A stretch of 64,000 nucleotides of DNA from Pseudoduganella albidiflava. Lineage in GTDB: Bacteria > Pseudomonadota > Gammaproteobacteria > Burkholderiales > Burkholderiaceae_D. A model generated the notes under the pieces. It had not been told where the DNA came from. It made no database searches and worked only from the letters and a program-made list of their open reading frames with translations. The translations under genes were made by a program, and so were the position numbers. The stretch covers positions 2,852,001 to 2,916,000 of the forward strand of contig NZ_CP036401.1 of the NCBI RefSeq assembly GCF_004322755.1, written 5' to 3'. Positions 18,827 through 27,395 of the stretch are shown here, in pieces; position 1 is the stretch's first letter; every line of letters begins with the position of its first letter.

Positions 18827-21811
18827 ATGAATTCCTTGAGTGAGTTTCGCCGGATGGACCAGATCCGGACAAGCACGAGCCGGATGAACATGAGCCAGAT
18901 GAAAATGAGCCGGATGCGCCGCGCCGTTGCCGCCGCCATGTGCGTGCTGGCGGCGGGATCGGTGGCCGCGCAGCAGGCCGGCGCACAGGACAACCAGCAG
19001 CGCAACCAGCAAAACAGCCAGCAAAACAACCAGCAGAACAGCGCCCAGGCAGTGCCGCTGCCCGCGCCCCAGCCGCCCCAGGATGCGTCCGGCCAGCCGG
19101 TCGCCGCGGAGTATACTTCCGGCCAACCGGCCCCCGCGCAGGATACCGGCGCCGGTGCCGCCGTGCAGGGCGGCCCGATCGCCACCGTCGAAGTCACCGG
19201 CATCCGCCGCAGCATCCGTTCGGCCGAGCAGATCAAGCGCGATGCGACGCAGGTCGTCGATTCGATCAATGCCGACGATATCGGCAAGTTCCCGGACCGC
19301 GCGGCGGGCGATGCGCTGCAACGCATCGCCGGCGTGCAGGTGGGCCGCGACCGGGGCGAGACGTCGACCGTGACGATCCGCGGCCTGCCGGACGTCGTCA
19401 CCTCGCTGGACGGCAACGACATCTTCACGGGACGCGGCCGCCGGCTGTCGTACCAGGACTTGCCGGTGCAATCGATCGCGGGCATGGACGTGTACAAGTC
19501 CGCCACGGCGAACCAGCCGGAAGGCGGCATCGCCGGCGCCGTCAACATCCGCCTGCGCGCGCCATTCGACTACAAGGGCCAGACGGTCACCGGCTACCTG
19601 GAAAACCGCCGCCAGAAGATCAATGGCAGCGAAGCCGCGGAAACGCGCAACAGCCCGGGGGGCGGCGTGTTGTACAGCAACCGCTGGAAGACCGATGTCG
19701 GCGAGATGGGTTTCCTGTTCGACGCCGCCTACAACAAGGAACACTGGGGCTACCCGGTGCAGTGGGTGGACCGCCCGGACCGCATCTTCTCCGTCAGCCC
19801 CGACGGCACCGCGGTGCGCCTGAACGACGACCAGCCACTGGCACCCCTGAAGGCCGGCGACACGCTAGGCAACCTGCCGCAAGTGGGCGGCATCTACAAC
19901 GGCGGCGTCCGCGAGCGCTTTTCCGGGCACGGCGCTTTCCAGTGGAAGATCAATCCCAAGCTGGACTTCACCACCCAGTACCTGGGCACCGGCTACCGCG
20001 CGCGCAGCCAGGTCGACTACATCCTCGGCATCGTCGGCTGGGCGCCGCGCCTGAACAGCGTGGTGCTGGGCGAGCGGGGCTGCGATACGCCGCAAGGCCA
20101 GATCTGCCCGATCCTGTCGGCCAACGCGCCGCCGGCGCAGTACGGCCCCACGCCATATGACTGGGATCCGTACATGGCCACCAGCGCGTGGGGCGTCCAG
20201 GAACGCACCAACACGCATTACCTGAACTCGACCCTGCGCTTCCGCGACGGCCCATGGGATGTCACCACGGGCCTGGCCTTTACCCACTCGAAATTCATCC
20301 AGGACCGCGTGATCGTCGACCAGCAGATCCCGAACGCCACCGTGGGTGTCTACACGTATGGCGCGGATGGCCACGGCGGCTACGCGTCGGTGACGACGCC
20401 GACCAGCGCCACGCCGCTGCGCGATCCCAACGAATTCGTGCTGCGCGGCTTGGTGCAGAACTGGGAAGAGTCGCTCGGCAAGCAGACGCAGTGGCGCACC
20501 GATGCGACGTACAAGTTGAGCGAGGGCTTCCTGCGCGCCGTCAACGTGGGCCTGCGCCTGTCGTCGCGCTCCACCAGCTATCACTCCGCCGAAGCGGCGC
20601 GCGACATCGACAAGCGCGCCACGCCCAGGAGCCCGGGCGATGTGTTCGGCCCGGGATTCGAGACCCTGAGCCCCGGCGTGGACCGGCTGGGTGGCCAGTA
20701 CTACGTGCCGTCGCGCGACTTCCTGCTCGACCAGACCGACCAGGTGCGCGCCGCGTATGGTTTCCCGGCCGGCCGCGTGCCGGACGACCCGAACCGCCAG
20801 TTCGAGCAGCGCGAACGCAGCACCGCGGCCTATCTCAGCGCGCGCTGGCAGACCACCGTGGGCGGCCTCGATGTGAGCGGCGATGCCGGCGTGCGCGTCG
20901 TCCATGTCAAGCGCAAGCTGGAAGGCACCAGCCGGGTCGGCAACGTGATCACGCCGATCGACCTGTCCACGTCGGAAAACAATTATCTGCCCAACCTTTC
21001 CGCGCTGGTCGGCTGGCGTGAAGACCTGCAGTCGCACTTCTCGGTGGGCAAGACGCTGACGCGACCGGACTTCCTGCGCCTGAATCCCGCCCTGTCGCTG
21101 ATTCCGCCCACCGTCAACGCGCCCGGCACGGGCAGCGCCGGCAATGCCGCGCTGGCGCCGACCAAGTCGACCAACCTCGATGCGACGCTGGAATACTATT
21201 TCCAGGGCAATGGCTACGCGCAGCTGGCGCTGTTCCACCGCGACTTCACCGGCTACCTGCAGGACTACACGCAGGACGAGATCATCGACGGCCAGCGCTA
21301 CCGCGTAACGCGGCCGCAGAATTCCGGCCAGGGCACGCTGAAGGGCTTTGAATTCGGCACCCAGAAGTTCTTTGATTTCCTGCCGGGCTTCTGGAGCGGC
21401 TTCGGCGCCCAGTACAACTTCACGTGGATCGACGCCGACAATGAAACGCGGCTCGACGTCAATTCCGATGTGCTGACGAAGGGCCGCCTGATCGACGTGG
21501 CCAAGAAAAGCCACAACCTGGCGCTGCTCTACGAAGGCCACGGCCTGACCGGGCGCCTTGCCGCCACGCGCCGTGGCGACTACGTGGAGCAGATCGCCGA
21601 GCCGCGCTTCCTGCAGGACCGCGTCGTCAAGGCGTCGACCTATGTCGACCTGTCGCTGTCGTACGAGCTGACGAAGAACGTCTCGCTGCAGTTCGACGCG
21701 ATCAACCTGACGAAGGAGAAGTACGAAAGCTACGTGGGCGATCCGGTGCGCCCGCGCGACATCCGCTACACGCCCACCACCTATGGCGTGGGCCTGCGCT
21801 TCAAGCTGTGA
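18827..21811 (+). CDS. TonB-dependent receptor, carbohydrate-type
   Basis: 994 residues. The first ATG has GGAG six bases upstream. It gives a long, Met-rich pre-sequence (MNMSQMKMSRMRR) before the hydrophobic signal AVAAAMCVLAAGSVAA, and starts at 18884 or 18905 are also possible. After the signal comes a Q/N tandem repeat, a Pro/Ala linker, then a plug of the Xanthomonas/Caulobacter sugar-receptor class ('VVDSINADDIGKFPDR', 'LQRIAGVQVGRDRGE', 'VTIRGLPDVVTSLDGND'). A barrel ends in RFKL. It lies between sugar permeases and a GH43 gene, so it probably imports the oligosaccharide that this operon degrades. Confidence 0.9.
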   Translation: MNSLSEFRRMDQIRTSTSRMNMSQMKMSRMRRAVAAAMCVLAAGSVAAQQAGAQDNQQRNQQNSQQNNQQNSAQAVPLPAPQPPQDASGQPVAAEYTSGQPAPAQDTGAGAAVQGGPIATVEVTGIRRSIRSAEQIKRDATQVVDSINADDIGKFPDRAAGDALQRIAGVQVGRDRGETSTVTIRGLPDVVTSLDGNDIFTGRGRRLSYQDLPVQSIAGMDVYKSATANQPEGGIAGAVNIRLRAPFDYKGQTVTGYLENRRQKINGSEAAETRNSPGGGVLYSNRWKTDVGEMGFLFDAAYNKEHWGYPVQWVDRPDRIFSVSPDGTAVRLNDDQPLAPLKAGDTLGNLPQVGGIYNGGVRERFSGHGAFQWKINPKLDFTTQYLGTGYRARSQVDYILGIVGWAPRLNSVVLGERGCDTPQGQICPILSANAPPAQYGPTPYDWDPYMATSAWGVQERTNTHYLNSTLRFRDGPWDVTTGLAFTHSKFIQDRVIVDQQIPNATVGVYTYGADGHGGYASVTTPTSATPLRDPNEFVLRGLVQNWEESLGKQTQWRTDATYKLSEGFLRAVNVGLRLSSRSTSYHSAEAARDIDKRATPRSPGDVFGPGFETLSPGVDRLGGQYYVPSRDFLLDQTDQVRAAYGFPAGRVPDDPNRQFEQRERSTAAYLSARWQTTVGGLDVSGDAGVRVVHVKRKLEGTSRVGNVITPIDLSTSENNYLPNLSALVGWREDLQSHFSVGKTLTRPDFLRLNPALSLIPPTVNAPGTGSAGNAALAPTKSTNLDATLEYYFQGNGYAQLALFHRDFTGYLQDYTQDEIIDGQRYRVTRPQNSGQGTLKGFEFGTQKFFDFLPGFWSGFGAQYNFTWIDADNETRLDVNSDVLTKGRLIDVAKKSHNLALLYEGHGLTGRLAATRRGDYVEQIAEPRFLQDRVVKASTYVDLSLSYELTKNVSLQFDAINLTKEKYESYVGDPVRPRDIRYTPTTYGVGLRFKL
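18995..19042 (+). repeat. Four 12-bp tandem units inside the TonB receptor
   Basis: Four near-identical units such as CAGCAAAACAGC encode QQRN-QQNS-QQNN-QQNS just after the signal peptide. The unit length keeps the frame, so copy number can vary without breaking the gene. Confidence 0.85.
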
Positions 21812-21840
21812 GGCACGCTGAAAGACACGAGGGAACCCGC

Positions 21841-22791
21841 ATGTCCGAGTACGTCAACCCGGTTTATCCGGCCACCTTCGCCGACCCGTTCGTGCTGCGG
21901 CACGGCGGCTTCTTTTACGCCTACGGCACGGCGCCGGGCAGCGCGGACGGGCGCGCATTCCCCGTGCTGCGCTCGCCGGACCTGGTGAACTGGGAACCGC
22001 TCGGCCATGCGCTGGTGCCGCCGGGCGGCCACGATTTCTGGGCGCCCGAAGTGGCCTGGCACGACGGCACGTTCTACATGTACTACTCGGCGCAGGGCAT
22101 CGAGGGGCGCGACCACCAGTTGCGCGTGGCCACCAGCGCCGATCCGGCCGGGCCCTTCGTCGACGCGGGCGTGGTGCTGGTACCCGACCAGCCATTCTCG
22201 ATCGACGCCCACCCGTTCAAGGACGACGACGGCCAGTGGTACCTGTACTACTGCGTCGACTTCCTCGAACTGGAGGACGACCACCGGGTGGGCACTGGCA
22301 TCGTGGTGGACCGGATGCTCGACATGTGTACGCTGGAAGGCAAGCCGCGCATGGTGCACCGGCCGCACGAGGACTGGCACCTGTTCCTGAAGCAGCGCAC
22401 GATGTACGGCAATGTCTACGACTGGCACACGGTGGAGGGCGCGGCCGTGCTGAAGCACGATGGCCGGTATTTCTGCTTCTACAGTGGCGGCGCGTGGGAA
22501 AAGGAAAACTACGGCGTCAGCTGGGTGGTGGCGGACCATCCGCTCGGCCCGTACCGGCGGCCGGACGAGGGTGGGCGGGCACTGCTGATGAGTACCTTGC
22601 CCGGCCGGCTGATCGGGCCGGGACACAACTCGTTCGTGGCGTCACCGGGCGGGAATGAAACGTGGATCGTGTATCACGCCTGGGGCCCTGACCGCGCCGG
22701 GCGGCGCATGTGCATCGACCGGCTGCGCTGGGAAGACGGGCGGCCCGTGACGGCGGGGCCGAGCGATTCGGCGCAGGCGGCGCCGGTGTGA
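21841..22791 (+). CDS. Glycoside hydrolase family 43 protein (cytoplasmic)
   Basis: 316 residues and no signal peptide. The ATG at 21841 is preferred over a frame opening at 21808. Single-domain propeller: catalytic base in 'YPATFADPFVLRHG', second Asp in 'SIDAHPFKDDDGQWYLYY', acid Glu in 'TVEGAAVLKHDGRYF', plus 'HDFWAPEVAWHDGTFYMYYS'. An exo-acting arabinofuranosidase or xylosidase role on imported oligomers is plausible. It starts 29 bp after the TonB receptor and closes the operon. It lacks the C-terminal jelly-roll module of the first GH43. Confidence 0.87.
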   Translation: MSEYVNPVYPATFADPFVLRHGGFFYAYGTAPGSADGRAFPVLRSPDLVNWEPLGHALVPPGGHDFWAPEVAWHDGTFYMYYSAQGIEGRDHQLRVATSADPAGPFVDAGVVLVPDQPFSIDAHPFKDDDGQWYLYYCVDFLELEDDHRVGTGIVVDRMLDMCTLEGKPRMVHRPHEDWHLFLKQRTMYGNVYDWHTVEGAAVLKHDGRYFCFYSGGAWEKENYGVSWVVADHPLGPYRRPDEGGRALLMSTLPGRLIGPGHNSFVASPGGNETWIVYHAWGPDRAGRRMCIDRLRWEDGRPVTAGPSDSAQAAPV

Positions 22792-22838
22792 AGTGAGTTC
22801 CGGTGGGGTTGCTGGCGGCTGATGCAGCTGGTGGCTTT

Positions 22839-22961
22839 GGTGTCGGACACCGGCTTCATGGTGTCGGACCGCTGCTGCGGACCGACCGGTTCATGCATGA
22901 ACGTCGCGGTGTCTGCGGGCGAAAACCGGTGTCCGACACCCAACTACCGGTGTCCGACACC
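22839..22961. repeat. Intergenic hairpin repeat family B, copy 1
   Basis: Begins GGTGTCGGACACC (22839-22851) and ends GGTGTCCGACACC (22949-22961), with further GGTGTCGGACC and ACCGGTGTCCGACACC units between. The units can pair across the element. A second copy lies at 54071-54176. It stands between convergent genes. Confidence 0.8.
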
Positions 22962-22985
22962 AGCCCGGTGACGCCGCACTTGCAA

Positions 22986-23174
22986 TTACGAAAAATCGCG
23001 CCGTTCGCCCGGCATGGCCAGCACGCGCTTGATGACGGAAGGCTTGATGCGCTTGCGGGTCAGGAACATGTGCGCATCCTTCAGGCCGGTGGACTGCTGC
23101 AGCAGCAGGGCACGGTTGATGATCAGTTCCGTTTCGATATCGGTGCGGGAGTAAGCACGGCGGACTTTGTACAT
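22986..23174 (-). CDS. Small basic protein, 62 residues, unknown function
   Basis: The ATG at 23174 has an excellent GAAGGAGAG ahead of it, which decides this start within a much longer open frame. The protein is basic and probably helical: it starts MYKVRRAYSRTDIETELIIN and continues with RALLLQQSTG and KRIKPSVIKRVLAMPG. I do not recognise a family. About 80 bp upstream is a 17-bp element identical to one in front of the similarly small gene at 56009. It is the last gene of a minus-strand run that also includes the 69-residue protein, but the 131-bp gap suggests its own promoter. Confidence 0.7.
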   Translation of the reverse strand: MYKVRRAYSRTDIETELIINRALLLQQSTGLKDAHMFLTRKRIKPSVIKRVLAMPGERRDFS

Positions 23175-23253
23175 CTTGTCTCTCCTTCGGTAGTGACTTG
23201 CTGCATGACGTGATGGAATGGTTCCATCGTAATGCGCCGGGCACGGCCGTACC

Positions 23254-23270
23254 GTGCGCCAGTTCACGTA
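23254..23270 (-). promoter_or_regulatory. 17-bp element shared with 56283-56299
   Basis: Plus-strand GTGCGCCAGTTCACGTA, followed by (A)GG. It is identical to the copy upstream of the small gene at 56009 and is at a similar distance from the start codon (79 versus 73 bp). Confidence 0.6.
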
Positions 23271-23305
23271 AGGCAACCGATGAGAACAGCCGGGCGCACC
23301 CGCGC

Positions 23306-23515
23306 TCAGTCCGGCACGCGCTCGCGGTTCCCCACGGGCCCGAACAGCGCAGCCACCATCGGATCGCGGCGTACTGCCGGTGCCGGCTGGCGCAACGGGG
23401 AGGGCGCGTCGTCGCACAGCCGGTGCAGCCGGTGGCCGTCCGGGGTCACGAACACGGCGATGCGGCCGCCGGGCAGCGGCTCGAAGGCCGGCTTCCTGAG
23501 GCGCAGGGTCGTCAT
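23306..23515 (-). CDS. Small protein, 69 residues, unknown function
   Basis: The ATG at 23515 overlaps the stop of the membrane-protein gene in an ATGA, which indicates translational coupling. Sequence style: 'MTTLRLRKPAFEPLPGGRIA', then 'VFVTPDGHRLHRLCDD', and a C-terminal 'DPMVAALFGPVGNRE'. No family recognised. The tight coupling suggests that it works with, or on, the membrane protein. Confidence 0.65.
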   Translation of the reverse strand: MTTLRLRKPAFEPLPGGRIAVFVTPDGHRLHRLCDDAPSPLRQPAPAVRRDPMVAALFGPVGNRERVPD

Positions 23516-24834
23516 CGGCCCGCTCCCGCCGTATCGAGGACTGCGCCGCGCGCCGCCGGCGGGACACGGCCGGCGCGCAGGGCAGCGGCCAGGTTGGCGA
23601 ACCATGCCAGGCACGATACGCACAGCAGCGCGCCGGCCGGCCGCGCCAGCTGGGCGGGCCAGGCGCAGGCCGCCACCAGCGCCAACAGCGCGGCGGCGTG
23701 CAGCAGGTACTGGCCGCGCGCCGCGCCATCCGGCAGCATGCGGTGCACCGGCGGCACGCTGGCAGGCGCACCGCCGGAGAGGCCCATGCCGTGGGCATGG
23801 CGCAGGTGATACCAGGACAGGAACGGCACGATCTTGTAGGTCATGCCGTTGATGGTGGACAGCGCAAATCCCACCACCAGCAGCACGCCGCACGCGACAT
23901 CGAGCGCGGGATCGGCCGGCAGCAGGCCGCGGGCGAGGGCCGCCGGCAAGGCCAGCATGGCGGTGCGCCAGAACAGCGTGGCGGCATCGGCCCGCGGACG
24001 CTTCCGGCGGGCCAGCAGGCGCAGCGTCACCCACGCGAACGCCACGTAGCCTGCGCCCAGCAGCAACAGCGCCGCATGCCGGAACGGTCCGGCGATGCCG
24101 GCCGACAGCGACGACGCCACCAGCAGCAGGAACAGCATGGTAGTGTAGCCGCCACTGATCCAGCGGGGATACGGTTCGGTGACCAGGAACATCGGCACCA
24201 CCTGGAATGCCACGCCGACGATCAGCAGGGCCACCCAGCCCAGCAAGCCCCAGGCTGCGTGCAGGTCGGCCAGCAGCGGAAGCGAGAGGGGAGGGGGCAG
24301 TGCGCGGGGCCAGGCCAGAGCCGCGCCCATCCACAATCCCAGGACGACCGTGACAACGAGCGCGCCCAGCGCCAGCCGGATCGCCGCCAGCGACGCGTCG
24401 GCGCCGCCGGGGAACTGTTGCCACAGGCCGATGGTGCAGCAGCCGAGCAGCAGAAAGAACGCCACCCCGAGGCATGCCAGCGCGCCGGCGAACAGCAGCG
24501 CATGGCCGACGAGGAAGGCGGCGGCCAGCAGCAGCGTGCCCGCGCACAGTGCACCGTGCATCGTGTTCGCCGTGCGCGAGCCCCCCGGTACGGCGATGCC
24601 CGCCATTACGGGCAGGATCTGCAGCAGCGCGCCGATCATCGCCATCGACAGGCAGCCCAGGGTGAGCAGGTGCGTGAGTGCCAGTGTCAGCGGCGACCAG
24701 CGCGTGACGAGCGCGGCTTCGCCATGCCACGCCAGCAGGCCCGCGGCCAGCGCCGCGAACAGGGGAACGGACATCAGGAACCGCATCGGCAGGGCAAGCG
24801 GCGGAAGGTGGTCGAACGATAGCGCACGTTGCAT
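23512..24834 (-). CDS. Polytopic membrane protein, NnrS / heme-copper-oxidase-like
   Basis: 440 residues and about 12 hydrophobic segments. His- and Gln-bearing helices 'LTHLLTLGCLSMAMIGALLQ', 'WVALLIVGVAFQVVPMFLVT' and 'STINGMTYKIVPFLSWYHLR' resemble metal-binding helices of NnrS and oxidase subunit I folds. A good AGGAGG precedes the ATG at 24834. It lies 41 bp after the hemerythrin gene and overlaps the 69-residue gene. A role in NO or heme-copper metabolism is inferred from context; the family name is uncertain. Confidence 0.65.
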   Translation of the reverse strand: MQRALSFDHLPPLALPMRFLMSVPLFAALAAGLLAWHGEAALVTRWSPLTLALTHLLTLGCLSMAMIGALLQILPVMAGIAVPGGSRTANTMHGALCAGTLLLAAAFLVGHALLFAGALACLGVAFFLLLGCCTIGLWQQFPGGADASLAAIRLALGALVVTVVLGLWMGAALAWPRALPPPLSLPLLADLHAAWGLLGWVALLIVGVAFQVVPMFLVTEPYPRWISGGYTTMLFLLLVASSLSAGIAGPFRHAALLLLGAGYVAFAWVTLRLLARRKRPRADAATLFWRTAMLALPAALARGLLPADPALDVACGVLLVVGFALSTINGMTYKIVPFLSWYHLRHAHGMGLSGGAPASVPPVHRMLPDGAARGQYLLHAAALLALVAACAWPAQLARPAGALLCVSCLAWFANLAAALRAGRVPPAARGAVLDTAGAGR

Positions 24835-24875
24835 GGGTCCCTCCTAGGCGGCGGCCCGCGGGCACGAGGCGCCGC

Positions 24876-25334
24876 TCATGCCGCCTCCCCGGCAGGAGCG
24901 GCCACCGCGCGCATGCGCGCCAGCACGGCCATGGCGCTGGCGCCCAGCAGGCGTTCGGCCATCGGATACAGCACGCCTTCTTCCTTCAGGTTGTGCTGGT
25001 GCGTCAGCATGCGCAGGCCGTCGGCCAGGTCGAAGAAGGTGCCGCCGTCGCGGGCCTCGATGGCGGCTGCCATCGACTGGATCAGCGAGCGCATGTGCTC
25101 GTGCTCGCTTCGCATCACGGCGGTTGCGCCGGGGGCAGAGCCGCTGGCCCGGTCGATGGCGGGGAACAGGATGCGCTCTTCCTGGTTCATGTGCTGCGCC
25201 AGGTGCCACGCGAACGTGGCGAAGGCTTTCGTGGCGTTTTCCCAGTCGGCGCACGCGACGCGCGATTCGGCCCAGCCGTATTGTTCGTCGCAGGCGCGGT
25301 GGTCGCTGGCAAGGTACTGATGGATGGTGTCCAT
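24876..25334 (-). CDS. Hemerythrin-domain protein
   Basis: 152 residues. The start at 25334 gives the standard N-terminus 'MDTIHQYLASDHRACDE'; the frame extends upstream to 25457 without reason. The di-iron ligand pattern is visible: an early 'DHRACDE', 'HLAQHMNQEERILFP', 'EHEHMRSLI' and 'HQHNLKEEGVLYP'. Such proteins bind O2 or NO or repair Fe-S centres. It is the first gene of a minus-strand unit and is divergent from ubiU, with which it shares an FNR/Dnr-like box. Confidence 0.88.
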   Translation of the reverse strand: MDTIHQYLASDHRACDEQYGWAESRVACADWENATKAFATFAWHLAQHMNQEERILFPAIDRASGSAPGATAVMRSEHEHMRSLIQSMAAAIEARDGGTFFDLADGLRMLTHQHNLKEEGVLYPMAERLLGASAMAVLARMRAVAAPAGEAA

Positions 25335-25369
25335 GGTGCTTTTCTCTTCTCTCGTGGTGACCTGCAGCC

Positions 25370-25441
25370 ATTGTCCCACCGGGGTATCGGCCAATTCCTT
25401 GATCCCGGTTAAGGATTCGAGCCTTGGCCTGGCGGTACAGT
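25370..25441. promoter_or_regulatory. Divergent promoter with FNR/Dnr-like box between hemerythrin and ubiU
   Basis: Box TTGATCCCGGTTAA (25399-25412) is close to the consensus TTGAT-N4-ATCAA. A -10-like TACAGT starts 30.5 bp from its centre on the plus strand (25436), and GACAAT is at exactly the same distance on the minus strand (25375-25370). This puts the box near -41.5 for both genes, the class II activator position. Confidence 0.6.
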
Positions 25442-25470
25442 GCCGGCACGCAAACATCGAAAGACACTGG

Positions 25471-26481
25471 ATGACTCAACTGGAAAGTCCCTTCGAACTG
25501 GTCTGTCCCGCCGGCAGCTTGCCGGCCCTGAAAGGCGCCGTGGACAATGGCGCAGACTGCGTGTACCTGGGTTTTCGCGACGCCACCAATGCCCGCAACT
25601 TCGCCGGCCTCAATTTCGACGACAAGGCGATCGCCGCCGGCATCGCCTATGCGCATGCACGGCGGCGCAAGGTCCTGCTCGCGCTCAATACCTATCCGCA
25701 ACCTGGCGGCGAAGCGCTGTGGAGGGGCGCCATCGACCGCGCCGCCTCGGCCGGGGTGGACGCGGTGATCCTGGCCGACCCGGGCCTGATGCGCTACGCC
25801 GCCGAATTCCACCCGGGCCTGCGGCTGCACCTGTCCGTGCAGGGCTCGGCGACGAACGTGGAAGCCATCGAGTTCTACCGGCGCGAGTTCGGCATCGCCC
25901 GGGCTGTACTGCCGCGCGTGCTGTCGCTGGCCCAGGTCGAGCAGGTGGTCTCCAATACGGCCGTCGAGATCGAGGTCTTCGGGTTCGGCAGCCTGTGCGT
26001 GATGGTCGAAGGACGCTGCGCGCTGTCGTCCTACGCCGCCGGCGAATCGCCCAACACGCATGGCGTCTGTTCGCCGGCCGGCGCGGTGCGCTGGCAGCAG
26101 CGGCCCGAGGGGCTGGAGGCACGCCTGAACGGCGTTCTCATCGACCGCTACGGCCCTGGCGAACATGCCAGCTATCCCACCCTGTGCAAGGGGCGTTTCG
26201 AGGTGGCCGGCGAAACCTACTACGCCATCGAGGAGCCGGCCAGCCTGAATACACTGGAGCTGTTGCCAACGCTGATGGCGATGGGCGTGGCGGCGATGAA
26301 GATCGAAGGCCGCCAGCGCAGCCCCGCCTATGTGGCGCAGGTGACGCGGGTGTGGCGCGAGGCGATCGACAGCGCCCGCGCCGGGCGCTTTTCCGCGAAG
26401 CCGGCATGGATGGCGCAACTCGATGCCGTGGCCGAGGGCCGGCAGCACACGCTGGGCGCGTATCACCGCGCCTGGAAATGA
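25471..26481 (+). CDS. ubiU: O2-independent ubiquinone biosynthesis protein UbiU (peptidase U32 family)
   Basis: 336 residues. UbiU and UbiV form a [4Fe-4S] heterodimer that hydroxylates the ubiquinone ring without O2. Cysteines at 176, 183, 200 and 239 ('GSLCVMVEGRC', 'THGVCSP', 'PTLCKG') have the spacing 7-17-39 that I recall for E. coli UbiU. The start 'MTQLESPFELVCPAGS' at 25471 is chosen over an upstream opening at 25324. The Shine-Dalgarno sequence is weak. It is the first gene of ubiUVT, likely switched on without oxygen by the box upstream. It could be misnamed a protease or collagenase. Confidence 0.93.
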   Translation: MTQLESPFELVCPAGSLPALKGAVDNGADCVYLGFRDATNARNFAGLNFDDKAIAAGIAYAHARRRKVLLALNTYPQPGGEALWRGAIDRAASAGVDAVILADPGLMRYAAEFHPGLRLHLSVQGSATNVEAIEFYRREFGIARAVLPRVLSLAQVEQVVSNTAVEIEVFGFGSLCVMVEGRCALSSYAAGESPNTHGVCSPAGAVRWQQRPEGLEARLNGVLIDRYGPGEHASYPTLCKGRFEVAGETYYAIEEPASLNTLELLPTLMAMGVAAMKIEGRQRSPAYVAQVTRVWREAIDSARAGRFSAKPAWMAQLDAVAEGRQHTLGAYHRAWK

Positions 26482-26489
26482 CGGGAGAA

Positions 26490-27395
26490 ATGATGATGAT
26501 GAAGCTAGCAATCGGGCCGCTTCTGTACTACTGGCCGCGCGCCACCGTGATGGACTTCTACGAGGCGGTAGCCGCCGGTCCGGCAGATGTTGTCTACCTG
26601 GGCGAAGCGGTGTGTTCGCGCCGGCACGAGCTGCGCGCGGCGGACTGGCTGCAGGTCGCCGGCCGGTTGCGCGACGCCGGCAAGGAGGTCGTGTTGTCCA
26701 GCATGGCGCTGATCGAGTCCGGTTCCGACGTGGCAGCGCTGCGCCGGCTGGCAGCACAGGAGGCTTTCGCCGTGGAGGCCAACGACATGGGGGCCGTCGG
26801 CCTGCTGCACGGCCGCCCCTTCGTGGCCGGCCCGCACCTGAACATCTACAACGCCGCCACGCTGCTGTTGCTGCATGGCCTGGGCGCGCGGCGCTGGGTC
26901 ATGCCACTGGAGATGGGGCAAGCCGGGCTGGAGGAACTGCAGAGCACGCGTCCGGAAGGCATGGAGACGGAAGTGTTCGCGCTGGGCCGCATGCCGCTGG
27001 CCTTCTCGGCGCGCTGCTTCACGGCGCGCCAGCGCAACCTGCCAAAGGATGACTGCCGTTTCAGCTGCATCGAGCATCCGGACGGCCTGGACATGACCAC
27101 GCGCGACGGCAAGCCGTTTCTCGTGCTGAACGGCATCCAGACGCAGTCCGCCTCCGTGTGCAACCTGGCCGCCGAGTTCGAAGCGCTGCGCACGGCCGGC
27201 GCCGACGTGCTGCGCATCAGCCCCCAGTCGCGCCATGCGATGGAGGTCGTGGCGCTGTTCGACGACCTGCGCCGCGGCCGCGCCACACCCGAAGCCGCAT
27301 CGCGTTCGCTGCTGCCGCTGCTGCCCGGGCCCGCATGCGACGGCTACTGGCACGGCAGGCCGGGCCTCGAGTGGCAGGCAGGGAGCGCGGCATGA
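26490..27395 (+). CDS. ubiV: O2-independent ubiquinone biosynthesis protein UbiV
   Basis: Partner of UbiU. Four ATGs in a row (26490-26501) follow GGGAGA. Starting at the fourth (26499) puts the first cluster cysteine at residue 39, as in E. coli, and that start may be the true one. The other three cluster cysteines are in 'SARCFTARQRNLPKDDC' and 'RFSC', with spacings 13 and 4 as in E. coli UbiV. The gap to ubiU is 8 bp and the stop overlaps ubiT in ATGA, so the three genes are made together. Confidence 0.93.
   Translation: MMMMKLAIGPLLYYWPRATVMDFYEAVAAGPADVVYLGEAVCSRRHELRAADWLQVAGRLRDAGKEVVLSSMALIESGSDVAALRRLAAQEAFAVEANDMGAVGLLHGRPFVAGPHLNIYNAATLLLLHGLGARRWVMPLEMGQAGLEELQSTRPEGMETEVFALGRMPLAFSARCFTARQRNLPKDDCRFSCIEHPDGLDMTTRDGKPFLVLNGIQTQSASVCNLAAEFEALRTAGADVLRISPQSRHAMEVVALFDDLRRGRATPEAASRSLLPLLPGPACDGYWHGRPGLEWQAGSAA

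Noticed and set aside
22839..22961. CRISPR array
   Set aside because: Units are irregular, point both ways, have no constant spacers, and there are no cas genes. They are hairpin repeats.
23254..23270. Sigma-54 promoter in the 17-bp element
   Set aside because: The reverse strand shows TGGCGCAC, but no TTGC follows at the required spacing in either copy.
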